Source: an uncultured SAR324 cluster bacterium
GTDB taxonomy: Bacteria > SAR324 > NAC60-12
Reading direction: 5' to 3'
Assembly: GCA_902562015.1 (NCBI GenBank)
Contig: CACERX010000028.1
Span: 1-20,465, forward strand
Length of the DNA: 20,465 nucleotides
Under the pieces are notes generated by a model. That model did no database searches. It was not told where the DNA came from and saw nothing but the letters and a program-made list of their open reading frames with translations. The translations under genes and the position numbers were made by a program. This document shows, one piece after another, positions 1-6,603 of the stretch; the stretch's first letter is position 1; every line of letters begins with the position of its first letter.

Positions 1-97
1 CCTGAAAACGACAGGTCTGTGCCTACATTCTAAAGAGTTCGTTTCAGGTTTTTATGAAGTCCCAATTCCGGGACCTGTTAACAGCCCATAATGGGCT
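1..97 (+). promoter_or_regulatory. Structured 5' leader with pseudoknot potential (candidate cis-regulatory RNA)
   Basis: The leader of the binding-protein gene carries several pairings that can be read directly. Bases 1-10 pair with 40-48 (nine pairs, one bulged A). Bases 11-17 (ACAGGTC), in the loop of that stem, are exactly complementary to 72-78 (GACCTGT), giving a pseudoknot. A competing hairpin pairs 59-63 (GTCCC) with 70-74 (GGGAC). A further hairpin pairs 83-88 with 92-97 and ends 13 bases before the GGAG ribosome-binding sequence at 111-114. CCTG/CAGG blocks occur at 1-4, 12-15, 45-48 and 74-77, so mutually exclusive folds are possible, as in riboswitches. The potC RNA motif is known from marine metagenomes before transporter genes and is one candidate family, but its consensus was not compared. 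The element may extend left of the window. Confidence 0.45.
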
Positions 98-120
98 CAA
101 TTACAAAAAAGGAGAAAAGT

Positions 121-1221
121 ATGAAAAATTTCATGCTAACCATGACGGTATCTGCAGTCATGGCAATGATCGGTTTTGTAGGCCAGGCGGTTGCTGAAGT
201 TACCGTTGTCTCTTGGGGAGGCGCCTACACAATGAGCCAGCAAAAAGCTTATGCCGATACGTTTTCGGATTCATCTGTTGTCGGAGGCAAGGTGAAGTTT
301 ATTAATTACAACGGTGGCTTGGGTGAAATTAGAACTCAGGTTGAATCGGGTACAATTACATGGGACATTGCTGATGTTCTGCCTCACGAGGCACGAGTTG
401 GATGTGATGAAGGTCTTTTTGAAGAACTACCCCGTGATGTTTTCGCCAAAGCTCCTGATGGAACTTCTATGGATGATGATATCATGGTCCCTGTTCCTAA
501 CGACTGTGTTGTTCCACAAATATTTTGGTCTTATATGCCTTTCTATAAGAGGGGAACCTTCTCTGGTGCACAGCCTAGTACCATTGGCGATTTCTTTAAC
601 GTCAAGAAGTTCCCTGGTAAGCGTGGAATCCATACTTGGGCCAATGCATTAATTGAAATGGCATTGATGGCGGACGGCGTTGCTGCAGGCGATGTCTACA
701 AGGTTATGGACTCTAAGGCTGGAATTGATCGTGCTTTTAAAAAGCTTGATACAATTAAGAACCACGTAGTTTTCTGGTCAGCTGGTGCAAAACCGCTTGA
801 GCTTGTTTCCAGCGGGGAAGCCTCAATGGCGCTTGCTTATAATGGTCGAGTAGGTGCTGCAATCCTATCCGAAGGAGCTCCTTTTGTTCCTATCTGGGAT
901 GGTCAGGTACTTGAAGAGGAGTGGCTTGTCATGCTTAAAGGTTCGCCTAATTATGATGAAGCACTCCGATTTTTGATTCATGCTTCAGCGCCTTATCAGC
1001 AGGCAGGACAGGGCAAGTATATTAACTATGGACCTATGCGTAAATCCGCATTGTCCATCATTAGTTCAAATGAGCCCTGGTTTCATACAGGTGTTAACAT
1101 AATGGAGCACATGCCCAATACAGCTGAACATATGAAGAATGCTGTGTTCGCCAATCCAACATGGTGGGCAGATAACGGAGATTCAATCTCTGAGCGATAT
1201 ACTGCCTGGATGGGCAAGTAG
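121..1221 (+). CDS. Periplasmic solute-binding protein, spermidine/putrescine-type ABC transporter
   Basis: This is a 366-residue extracytoplasmic solute-binding protein of the PotD/PotF-like class (COG0687), expected to capture a small organic solute in the periplasm and deliver it to the permeases encoded next. Residues 1-25 form a signal peptide with a hydrophobic core and an AVA cleavage site before EVTVV. The mature N-terminus VTVVSWGGAYT is typical of this class. The ATG at 121 is chosen over the in-frame ATG at 91 because a good ribosome-binding sequence (GGAG, 111-114) precedes it and the signal peptide begins there; the ATG at 91 lies in a predicted hairpin. A strong hairpin follows the gene, as is common for binding proteins made in excess over their permeases. 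The substrate cannot be read from sequence; polyamine is only the family default. Confidence 0.9.
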   Translation: MKNFMLTMTVSAVMAMIGFVGQAVAEVTVVSWGGAYTMSQQKAYADTFSDSSVVGGKVKFINYNGGLGEIRTQVESGTITWDIADVLPHEARVGCDEGLFEELPRDVFAKAPDGTSMDDDIMVPVPNDCVVPQIFWSYMPFYKRGTFSGAQPSTIGDFFNVKKFPGKRGIHTWANALIEMALMADGVAAGDVYKVMDSKAGIDRAFKKLDTIKNHVVFWSAGAKPLELVSSGEASMALAYNGRVGAAILSEGAPFVPIWDGQVLEEEWLVMLKGSPNYDEALRFLIHASAPYQQAGQGKYINYGPMRKSALSIISSNEPWFHTGVNIMEHMPNTAEHMKNAVFANPTWWADNGDSISERYTAWMGK

Positions 1222-1241
1222 TTACTATCCCTTTCTATTTC

Positions 1242-1281
1242 AACGGGGAACTGCCTGGAATGACAGTTCCCCGTTTCTTTT
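1242..1281 (+). terminator. Intercistronic hairpin plus T-rich run (attenuator or mRNA stabiliser)
   Basis: Bases 1242-1253 (AACGGGGAACTG) are a perfect 12-bp inverted match to 1264-1275, with a 10-base loop and a TTTCTTTT tail. The hairpin sits between the binding-protein gene and the first permease gene. It can act as a partial intrinsic terminator or protect the upstream mRNA from 3' decay, so that the binding protein is made in excess, as in the malE-malF intergenic region. Confidence 0.8.
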
Positions 1282-1310
1282 CAACGTATTGAAATTCTGC
1301 CGTATTAATT

Positions 1311-2936
1311 ATGGTCAGTAATACTTCCTTTGAAACAAAACCTCTACTGACTGCAGATGGAACTTCCCTGAAAGTCAGTCTAAAACGATCTATGCGGAGG
1401 AGTAAACTCAAGGCAATGGGGCTAGTATTGCCTCCAATGCTTTTTCTGCTGGTGTTATTTATTATTCCAATTGGAAATCTGCTTACAAGAAGTGTTGATG
1501 ATCAGCTAATTAATTTCCAGATGCCATTGACATTCAGGCTCATTGAGAACTGGGATAGACAAAAATTGCCTGAAGAAGAATTATACAAAAGTGTTTTCTT
1601 CGACTTGGGCACAATCAACAAGTTCTTAATTACCAAAAATAATGGCATTGAAGTAGATCTTGAAGACAGCGGCTGGTTTGTACGCATACCAAAAAGAGGT
1701 CCTTACAAAGAATCAATTTTAAAAATTAATTCTCAGTGGGGTGAAGCTGACAAATGGTTGCCTTTAAGTAGAATTGTGCAAGATTCCTTAAAATATGTGG
1801 GTACAAAGAAAGAAAAAAAAAGGGTTGAAAAAAGAGCACAATTTAAAATTTGCTCTTATCTAACTCCTCTTACAAATGCAGCTTGCAGCAGATTGTTTAA
1901 AGTGTTGAAAGGGTGGGATGAAAAAGGATCCCCTGATGAAAAATTTTATAAAGCTTTATACAAGGACCTTACTTCAGCACATAAATTTATGACCGGTAAG
2001 TCAAGTACCCGCATGAACTATGAAAAACCTGGCTGGAAGAGCCTCGTTAAAAAATCACGAAGAGGTTTAAATAAAATAAAAGATTCTCCATATAAAGATG
2101 CGTTGATTAAAATTGAAAAGCGATGGGGAGATGTAAGAGTATGGCAGTCACTTTATACCATGAAGGATCCATTCACGATGGGTTATTATTTGAATGCCTT
2201 TGATCGAAAGTATGATGTTAACGAAAATATCATTATGCAGCCTGAAGAACGTCAGGTTTATGTTATGTTATGGTGGCGTACTTTCTTTTTGAGTTTAATT
2301 GTTACAATTGGATGTCTTGTTCTAGCATATCCAACTGCACATCTTCTGGCTACTTTGCCACTAAAGTATTCAAATCTGCTGATGATATGTGTACTAATGC
2401 CTTTCTGGACTTCATTGCTTGTAAGGATTGTCGCATGGATGGTTATGCTTCAGCAGGAAGGTGTAATCAATGATGCTCTAGTTATTAGTGGTATTCTTTC
2501 AGATGAAAACAGACTGCCTATGATGTATAACTTTACCGGAACAGTAATTGTGATGATCCAGATTCTTCTGCCATTCATGATTCTGCCTATTTACAGTGTA
2601 ATGAAGGGAATACCTCCAAGCTACATGAAAGCAGCTCAGAATCTTGGTGCTAAGCCTTCTTTGGCTTTTTTAAAAGTCTACATGCCCCAAACAATGCCAG
2701 GAGTTGGTGCGGGAGTTATTCTGGTGTTTATCGTAGCTATTGGCTACTATATTACTCCTGAGTTGGTAGGAGGAAAAGATGGGAAACTGATTGGCAATAT
2801 GGTGGCTTATCATATGCAAAAATCATTAAATTGGGGATTAGCTGCGGCAATGGGAGCAGTTTTACTGGGAGCAATACTTATATTGTATTGGGTTTACGAC
2901 AAAATTGTAGGGATTGATAACATGAAACTGGCTTGA
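1311..2936 (+). CDS. PotB-like ABC permease with a duplicated periplasmic loop domain
   Basis: This is a 541-residue inner-membrane permease of the binding-protein-dependent class, partner of the next gene. The first membrane helix is at about 36-56. The remaining helices lie between about 322 and 529 and include an EAA-type cytoplasmic loop (AAQNLGAKPSLAFLKVYMPQ, 441-460) that contacts the ATPase. Relatives I recall have about 410-420 residues with a single soluble loop after helix 1; here the loop is about 260 residues. It holds two similar segments, about 78-152 and 198-281. Both run W-D..P-(E/D)-E..YK...DL, then PGW or SGW, then PYK(E/D)..(I/L)KI..(Q/R)WG....W..L. No Shine-Dalgarno sequence precedes the ATG at 1311. 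The ATG at 1416 would remove the cytoplasmic basic tail and is less likely. Confidence 0.88.
   Translation: MVSNTSFETKPLLTADGTSLKVSLKRSMRRSKLKAMGLVLPPMLFLLVLFIIPIGNLLTRSVDDQLINFQMPLTFRLIENWDRQKLPEEELYKSVFFDLGTINKFLITKNNGIEVDLEDSGWFVRIPKRGPYKESILKINSQWGEADKWLPLSRIVQDSLKYVGTKKEKKRVEKRAQFKICSYLTPLTNAACSRLFKVLKGWDEKGSPDEKFYKALYKDLTSAHKFMTGKSSTRMNYEKPGWKSLVKKSRRGLNKIKDSPYKDALIKIEKRWGDVRVWQSLYTMKDPFTMGYYLNAFDRKYDVNENIIMQPEERQVYVMLWWRTFFLSLIVTIGCLVLAYPTAHLLATLPLKYSNLLMICVLMPFWTSLLVRIVAWMVMLQQEGVINDALVISGILSDENRLPMMYNFTGTVIVMIQILLPFMILPIYSVMKGIPPSYMKAAQNLGAKPSLAFLKVYMPQTMPGVGAGVILVFIVAIGYYITPELVGGKDGKLIGNMVAYHMQKSLNWGLAAAMGAVLLGAILILYWVYDKIVGIDNMKLA
1542..2153 (+). repeat. Protein-level tandem duplication inside the PotB-like permease
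   Basis: Residues 78-152 (bases 1542-1766) and 198-281 (bases 1902-2153) align along their length. NWDRQ-KLPEEELYKSVFFDL matches GWDEKGSPDEKFYKALYKDL, and PYKESILKINSQWGEADKWLPL matches PYKDALIKIEKRWGDVRVWQSL. A basic linker of about 45 residues (153-197, rich in K, R and E) separates them. The second copy keeps the MNYEKPGWKSLVKK stretch that I associate with single-copy relatives. The first copy is shorter in the middle by about nine residues, so it is the more diverged one. Confidence 0.75.
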
Positions 2937-2939
2937 AAA

Positions 2940-3824
2940 ATGTCACTACCAATTTACGCGACTCCGCTACAGCGTCTCTGGCATTATACTTATCTTACAA
3001 TTTGTATAATGGTACTATTTTTTCTGGTAATGCCACTTATTGCTGTAATTCCAATTTCTTTTTCATCCTCGCCATTTCTGGAATTTACTCCAGGAATGAT
3101 TGCTTTGGACCCGGAAGCTTTTTCATTACGTTGGTACAGGCTTCTTATAGGAGATTGTTCAGATCCAGGAATTACAACTGTTTGCAGTGACAGGTGGATC
3201 TTAGGTGCAAAGAATAGCCTTTTTATAGGAATTATAGCTACACTTCTTGCTACCACGCTTGGAATAATGGCTGCTCTTGGCTTGAGTCGTCCCTACATGC
3301 CATTTCGCAAAGCTATAATGGCAATCATGATCTCTCCATTGATAGTACCGCTTATAATAACTGCATCGAGTGTATTTTTCTTTTTTGCGAAACTGAACCT
3401 TGTTGCCACTTTTACAGGGCTAATTTTTTCGCATACTATACTTGGTCTTCCATTTGTTGTTATAACAGTTACAGCAACTCTAGTAGGCTATGATCATAAC
3501 TTGACCAGGGCTGCTGCAAGTCTTGGTGGTGGACCAATACGAAATTTTTTTAAAATAGAAATGCCTCTTATTTTACCCGGGGTTATTTCAGGAGCTCTTT
3601 TCGCCTTCATAACTTCATTTGATGAAGTGGTAATTGTTCTATTTGTAGGTGGGCCTGAACAATTCACTCTTCCTCGGCAAATGTGGTCAGGAATTCGTCA
3701 GGAAATAAGTCCAACCATCCTCTCCGCTGCAACTATTTTAGTGATAATATCTATCCTGCTATTGACCACAGTGGAACTATTACGTAGAAGAACTGAACGT
3801 CTTAGGGGAATTACTCCGTCGTAA
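2940..3824 (+). CDS. PotC-like ABC permease
   Basis: This is a 294-residue inner-membrane permease of the PotC class and forms the heterodimeric channel with the preceding PotB-like protein. Membrane helices are visible at about 20-40, 90-116, 125-148, 155-180, 211-236 and 260-280. The EAA loop reads RAAASLGGGPIRNFFKIEMP (190-209), followed by LILPGV, the expected cytoplasmic coupling helix. The start ATG lies three bases after the stop of the PotB-like gene, so the two are co-translated. Between helices 1 and 2 there is a modest loop with two cysteines (C73, C82) that could form a disulfide in the periplasm. No ATPase gene follows, so the cluster is incomplete within the window. Confidence 0.92.
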   Translation: MSLPIYATPLQRLWHYTYLTICIMVLFFLVMPLIAVIPISFSSSPFLEFTPGMIALDPEAFSLRWYRLLIGDCSDPGITTVCSDRWILGAKNSLFIGIIATLLATTLGIMAALGLSRPYMPFRKAIMAIMISPLIVPLIITASSVFFFFAKLNLVATFTGLIFSHTILGLPFVVITVTATLVGYDHNLTRAAASLGGGPIRNFFKIEMPLILPGVISGALFAFITSFDEVVIVLFVGGPEQFTLPRQMWSGIRQEISPTILSAATILVIISILLLTTVELLRRRTERLRGITPS

Positions 3825-4004
3825 TTAAATATTCAGTTTGATTTTCTTTGAATTTCATAATTTCCAAATACCAATTAAACTTCTTTTACTGATGTAGAAT
3901 AAAGTTTTAGTTTTTTGAACATCGAAACACTTGTTTTTTCTGTTTTTTGAAAAATTAGACAAAAATTATATACCCAAAATTGTTTATTAATATCAATATA
4001 TTAT

Positions 4005-4010
4005 TATAAT
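4005..4010 (+). promoter_or_regulatory. Candidate -10 box just before a start codon (possible leaderless mRNA)
   Basis: A perfect TATAAT lies five bases before the ATG at 4016, and there is no Shine-Dalgarno sequence. Initiation at the usual distance from a -10 box would fall at or next to the start codon, giving a leaderless transcript. The best -35 (TTGTTT at 3980-3985) has a 19-base spacer, which is long. The flank is extremely AT-rich, so chance occurrence is possible. Confidence 0.35.
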
Positions 4011-4015
4011 CATGT

Positions 4016-4990
4016 ATGTTAATTATTGATGCACTTCAATACAATAATTGGTCAGAGAAGATTTTCCGTGAGATGAAAGATGGAGGGATTACAGCGGTAC
4101 ACGTTACCATCTGCTACCATGAGAAATTTAAGGAAATGGTTCAGAACATAATTGCCTGGAACCAGAGATTTGAGCAATATTCACAGCTTATTTTTCACGG
4201 TCGAACAGCGGATGATGTTCATAAAGCACAATTAGAAGGAAGGACTGCCATATTTTTCGGATTCCAAAATTGTTCCCCCATAGAAGATAATATAGGATTG
4301 GTGGAAGTATGTCATCAGCTTGGTGTTCGTTTCATGCAGCTTTCCTATAATAATCAAAGTCTGCTGGCAGCAGGTTGTTATGAAATAGATGATGCAGGAA
4401 TAACTAGAATGGGACGCCAAGTTATTAAGGAAATGAATAGAGTTGGGCTTGTTGTAGACATGAGTCATTCTGCTAATCGTTCTACACTTGAGGCAATAGA
4501 GTTATCTGAACGACCTATAGCCATTACTCATGCAAATCCTTTAAACTGGTGTGATGCACTGCGAAACAAATCAGATGATGTTTTGAAATCTCTTGCCGAA
4601 AGCGGCGGTATGCTTGGATTTTCAATGTATCCTCATCATTTAAAGGATAAATCCGACTGTCAACTTGATGATTTTTGTTGTATGATTGCGCGTACCGCAG
4701 AAATGATAGGAGTTGAAAGGATAGGTTTTGGAAGTGATCTTTGCCAGGACCAGCCAGACAGTGCAGTAGAATGGATGCGAAATGGGACGTGGACAATGGA
4801 AAAAGACTTTGGTGAGGGTAATGCCTCTCTTTCCGGTTTTCCAGAACAACCAAACTGGTTTAAAGACAATAGAGACTTTAAAAATATTCTCAATTGTTTA
4901 AGAAAGAATGGTTTCTCTGAGAGTGAAGTGGAACGAATTGCTGGACTCAACTGGCTTGAATTTTTTGAAAAGTCATTTGGATCAGATTAA
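4016..4990 (+). CDS. Membrane-dipeptidase-family protein with atypical metal site
   Basis: This 324-residue protein belongs to the peptidase M19 / renal dipeptidase family (COG2355), a TIM-barrel amidohydrolase fold. Recognisable segments are GRTAIFFGFQN (75-85), GVRFMQLSYNNQ (103-114), VVDMSHSA (146-153) with a ligand-type His, ITHANP (170-175) with another, and IGFGSD (236-241) with the late Asp. Canonical members start with an HxD metal pair, but here the N-terminus reads MLIIDALQYNNWS with no HxD. The bridging Glu of the EGG motif is replaced by Gln (FGFQN). No signal peptide is seen, so it is probably cytoplasmic. It follows the permease genes after a 191-base AT-rich gap and is followed directly by the small ORF. 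It may hydrolyse an imported amide rather than a dipeptide, or be non-hydrolytic. Confidence 0.85.
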   Translation: MLIIDALQYNNWSEKIFREMKDGGITAVHVTICYHEKFKEMVQNIIAWNQRFEQYSQLIFHGRTADDVHKAQLEGRTAIFFGFQNCSPIEDNIGLVEVCHQLGVRFMQLSYNNQSLLAAGCYEIDDAGITRMGRQVIKEMNRVGLVVDMSHSANRSTLEAIELSERPIAITHANPLNWCDALRNKSDDVLKSLAESGGMLGFSMYPHHLKDKSDCQLDDFCCMIARTAEMIGVERIGFGSDLCQDQPDSAVEWMRNGTWTMEKDFGEGNASLSGFPEQPNWFKDNRDFKNILNCLRKNGFSESEVERIAGLNWLEFFEKSFGSD

Positions 4991-4993
4991 AAA

Positions 4994-5158
4994 ATGAAAA
5001 ATAACCTACTGAAACCTGCTTCAGTTATTGCTGGAAGTAAGAGTTCTCCAGAAAAGGTGATACGTTTATCTAGAATTTGTTCTTCTTTTCATAGTAAGCA
5101 TATTTTCATGCCTAGCTTTGCTCACAGAGTTATTATGCGTTTTATAGAGGCTGTATGA
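4994..5158 (+). CDS. Small basic ORF, 54 residues, coupled to the DUF3726-like gene
   Basis: An ATG three bases after the stop of the dipeptidase-like gene opens a 54-codon frame (MKNNLLKPASVIAGSKSSPE...), ending in a TGA that overlaps the ATG of the next gene (ATGA at 5155-5158). The product is basic, with two cysteine/histidine-containing stretches (RICSSFHSKHIF and SFAHRVIMRF) and no membrane segment or signal peptide. I do not recognise a family. The gap-free fit between two genes and the 4-base overlap support translation; its short length and lack of a known domain argue for caution. Confidence 0.5.
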   Translation: MKNNLLKPASVIAGSKSSPEKVIRLSRICSSFHSKHIFMPSFAHRVIMRFIEAV

Positions 5159-5898
5159 GCTCTCCTGAGTTATACCTCTCGTTTAACGAAATATTATTTT
5201 ACTTCACTAGGGCCGCTAAAGGTGGAGGAGTGCCGTTTGGTCTTGCAGAAGATTTTGGACACGCAGCCATCTGGATTGCAGCTAGTGGACTTGACCCTGC
5301 ATTAATTACCTCCAATGCTCTAAAGGAGCTGGATTGTGGGCACAGTTCCTTGAAAACTTCAATAACAGAAGGAAAAGAAGAAATAATGCTAACTGCTGAC
5401 AGTGGGAAATATCTTTCTGCAATCCAGGCTGGTGTAGCAGTATGCGATTTAATTTCAGCACATCCTGAAATTCCAAAAAATGGGCAAAGTATAATTGCTG
5501 AAAAAGTTGATTTTCCTTTATTAGTATGTGCTGCGCTAGGTGCAGCAGATTTTGATGGATGGGAAATAAGTTGGTCTGCTACAGATGCTACTCTAAGTAG
5601 TGTTTTAATTTGTGAGGAAGGAAGCTGGAAGTCTTCATGGAATGGGGACATTGTTCCTGAATTTGTTGATGGAGTAGATGTAAAAGTTATTTATGAGAAC
5701 AAGTGCGAGGGCAACTATGGGAAATGGGAAGGTAGTAAATTTTATTCAGGAAAGAATAAAAAAAAATTACTTAAGACCGGCGTTCCTGTATATGATTCAT
5801 GGTCAGTTATTTATTCATTTTTTAAAAGATGTCTTGTCCCTTCAACTGCAGAATCGCGCAAAACAGGGGCAGGTGCAGGACTTGTGGACACTGACTGA
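5155..5898 (+). CDS. DUF3726-like protein
   Basis: This is a 247-residue soluble protein of unknown function. The N-terminal part reads LSFNEILFYFTRAAKGGGVPFGLAEDFGHAAIWIAASGLD (about residues 8-47). It matches my recollection of the DUF3726 signature, in which a small helical segment with a G-x-P-x-G-L-A-E-(D/E) core precedes a W-(L/I)-A-A-x-G-L block. The remainder is mixed alpha/beta with no catalytic motif that I can name. The start overlaps the stop of the preceding small ORF by four bases, so it is probably the last gene of the transporter operon. Such proteins are, as far as I recall, found beside this kind of transporter and the dipeptidase-like gene in other proteobacteria. The role could be regulatory or substrate-processing; neither is shown. 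Confidence 0.7.
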   Translation: MSSPELYLSFNEILFYFTRAAKGGGVPFGLAEDFGHAAIWIAASGLDPALITSNALKELDCGHSSLKTSITEGKEEIMLTADSGKYLSAIQAGVAVCDLISAHPEIPKNGQSIIAEKVDFPLLVCAALGAADFDGWEISWSATDATLSSVLICEEGSWKSSWNGDIVPEFVDGVDVKVIYENKCEGNYGKWEGSKFYSGKNKKKLLKTGVPVYDSWSVIYSFFKRCLVPSTAESRKTGAGAGLVDTD

Positions 5899-6013
5899 AA
5901 CATATTTATCAATATAATTTTAGCCAAATCATAACGTTAAATGTATATTGTATAATATTAAATTGAAAAAATAATTTTGTTTTTATTAGAATTATAGTTT
6001 TAATAATGTAATT

Positions 6014-6042
6014 TTGCTATTTTATGGAAAAGCATTTATAAC
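6014..6042 (+). promoter_or_regulatory. Candidate sigma-70 promoter of the purine salvage pair
   Basis: TTGCTA (6014-6019) and TATAAC (6037-6042) are separated by exactly 17 bases, inside a 195-base AT-rich gap and about 45-50 bases before the ATG at 6094. The match is 4 of 6 for the -35 and 5 of 6 for the -10. Confidence 0.5.
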
Positions 6043-6093
6043 ATTGCTGTAAAGCCTTATCCAAAGCATTAAATTTTGAAAAAATACTGATGC

Positions 6094-6600
6094 ATGGTGC
6101 TTGGTTTAATTCGTAAATTCAAGTTTTCTCCCTTCAAAATTTTGAAAAAATACTACTATTCATGGAAAGAATGTCTTATAGACGTTCAAAAGATTGCAAG
6201 ACAGATTTCTTTATCAAAATTTAATCCAGATGTGATTGTAGGGGTATCGAGAGGAGGTTTGGTGCCTGCTGTTGCACTAAGTCACTGGTTCCAATTGCCT
6301 TTGGTACCGATTCAGACTTCTCTGAGAGACTTTCCTAACTGGGTTAAATATAAACCTGATAAAGAACATAAAAACGTACTTATTATGGATGATGTATGTG
6401 ATGGGGGCGAGACATTTCATAAAATTCATCTGGAAATCAAAGAGTTTTGTGAAAAACCTAAATTTGCTTCTCTCTGGTGGAACAATGAGTGTAATTTTAC
6501 ACCTCATTTCTTTGCTAGGGAAGTGGCTAAAGATACAGAAAAATTGTGGATACATTTTCCATGGGAATTTGAGAATACACAACAATACATCACTGAGTAA
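6094..6600 (+). CDS. Xanthine/guanine phosphoribosyltransferase-like protein
   Basis: This 168-residue type I phosphoribosyltransferase is expected to transfer PRPP ribose-5-phosphate to a purine base (guanine, xanthine or hypoxanthine) in the cytoplasm. The fold is marked by DVIVGVSRGGLVPA (46-59) and the PRPP loop VLIMDDVCDGGET (95-107). The C-terminal LWIHFPWE (151-158) resembles the WIEQPW segment of E. coli Gpt, where the Trp stacks on the base. The PRPP loop deviates from the usual DDxxDTGxT: the Thr is Gly and the third loop residue is Glu. About 20 residues precede the conserved YYYSW block, so translation might start further in, but no better start is visible. It lies three bases before GMP reductase, consistent with salvage of guanine to GMP and then IMP. 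Confidence 0.8.
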   Translation: MVLGLIRKFKFSPFKILKKYYYSWKECLIDVQKIARQISLSKFNPDVIVGVSRGGLVPAVALSHWFQLPLVPIQTSLRDFPNWVKYKPDKEHKNVLIMDDVCDGGETFHKIHLEIKEFCEKPKFASLWWNNECNFTPHFFAREVAKDTEKLWIHFPWEFENTQQYITE

Positions 6601-6603
6601 AAA

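Noticed and set aside
1..97. Guanidine-I, glutamine or glycine riboswitch
   Set aside because: None of the conserved core sequences that I remember for these families is visible; only generic stems and a pseudoknot can be supported.
91..120. Upstream in-frame ATG as start of the binding-protein gene
   Set aside because: It lies in a predicted hairpin and has no ribosome-binding sequence, whereas the ATG at 121 follows GGAG and begins a clean signal peptide.
4524..4950. Overlapping minus-strand open frames within the dipeptidase-like gene
   Set aside because: They lie opposite a well-recognised protein family and resemble no known protein.
5199..5651. 150-codon open frame on the minus strand inside the DUF3726-like gene
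   Set aside because: It is wholly antisense to a coupled operon gene and its translation (low complexity in S, A and P) looks like a shadow frame.
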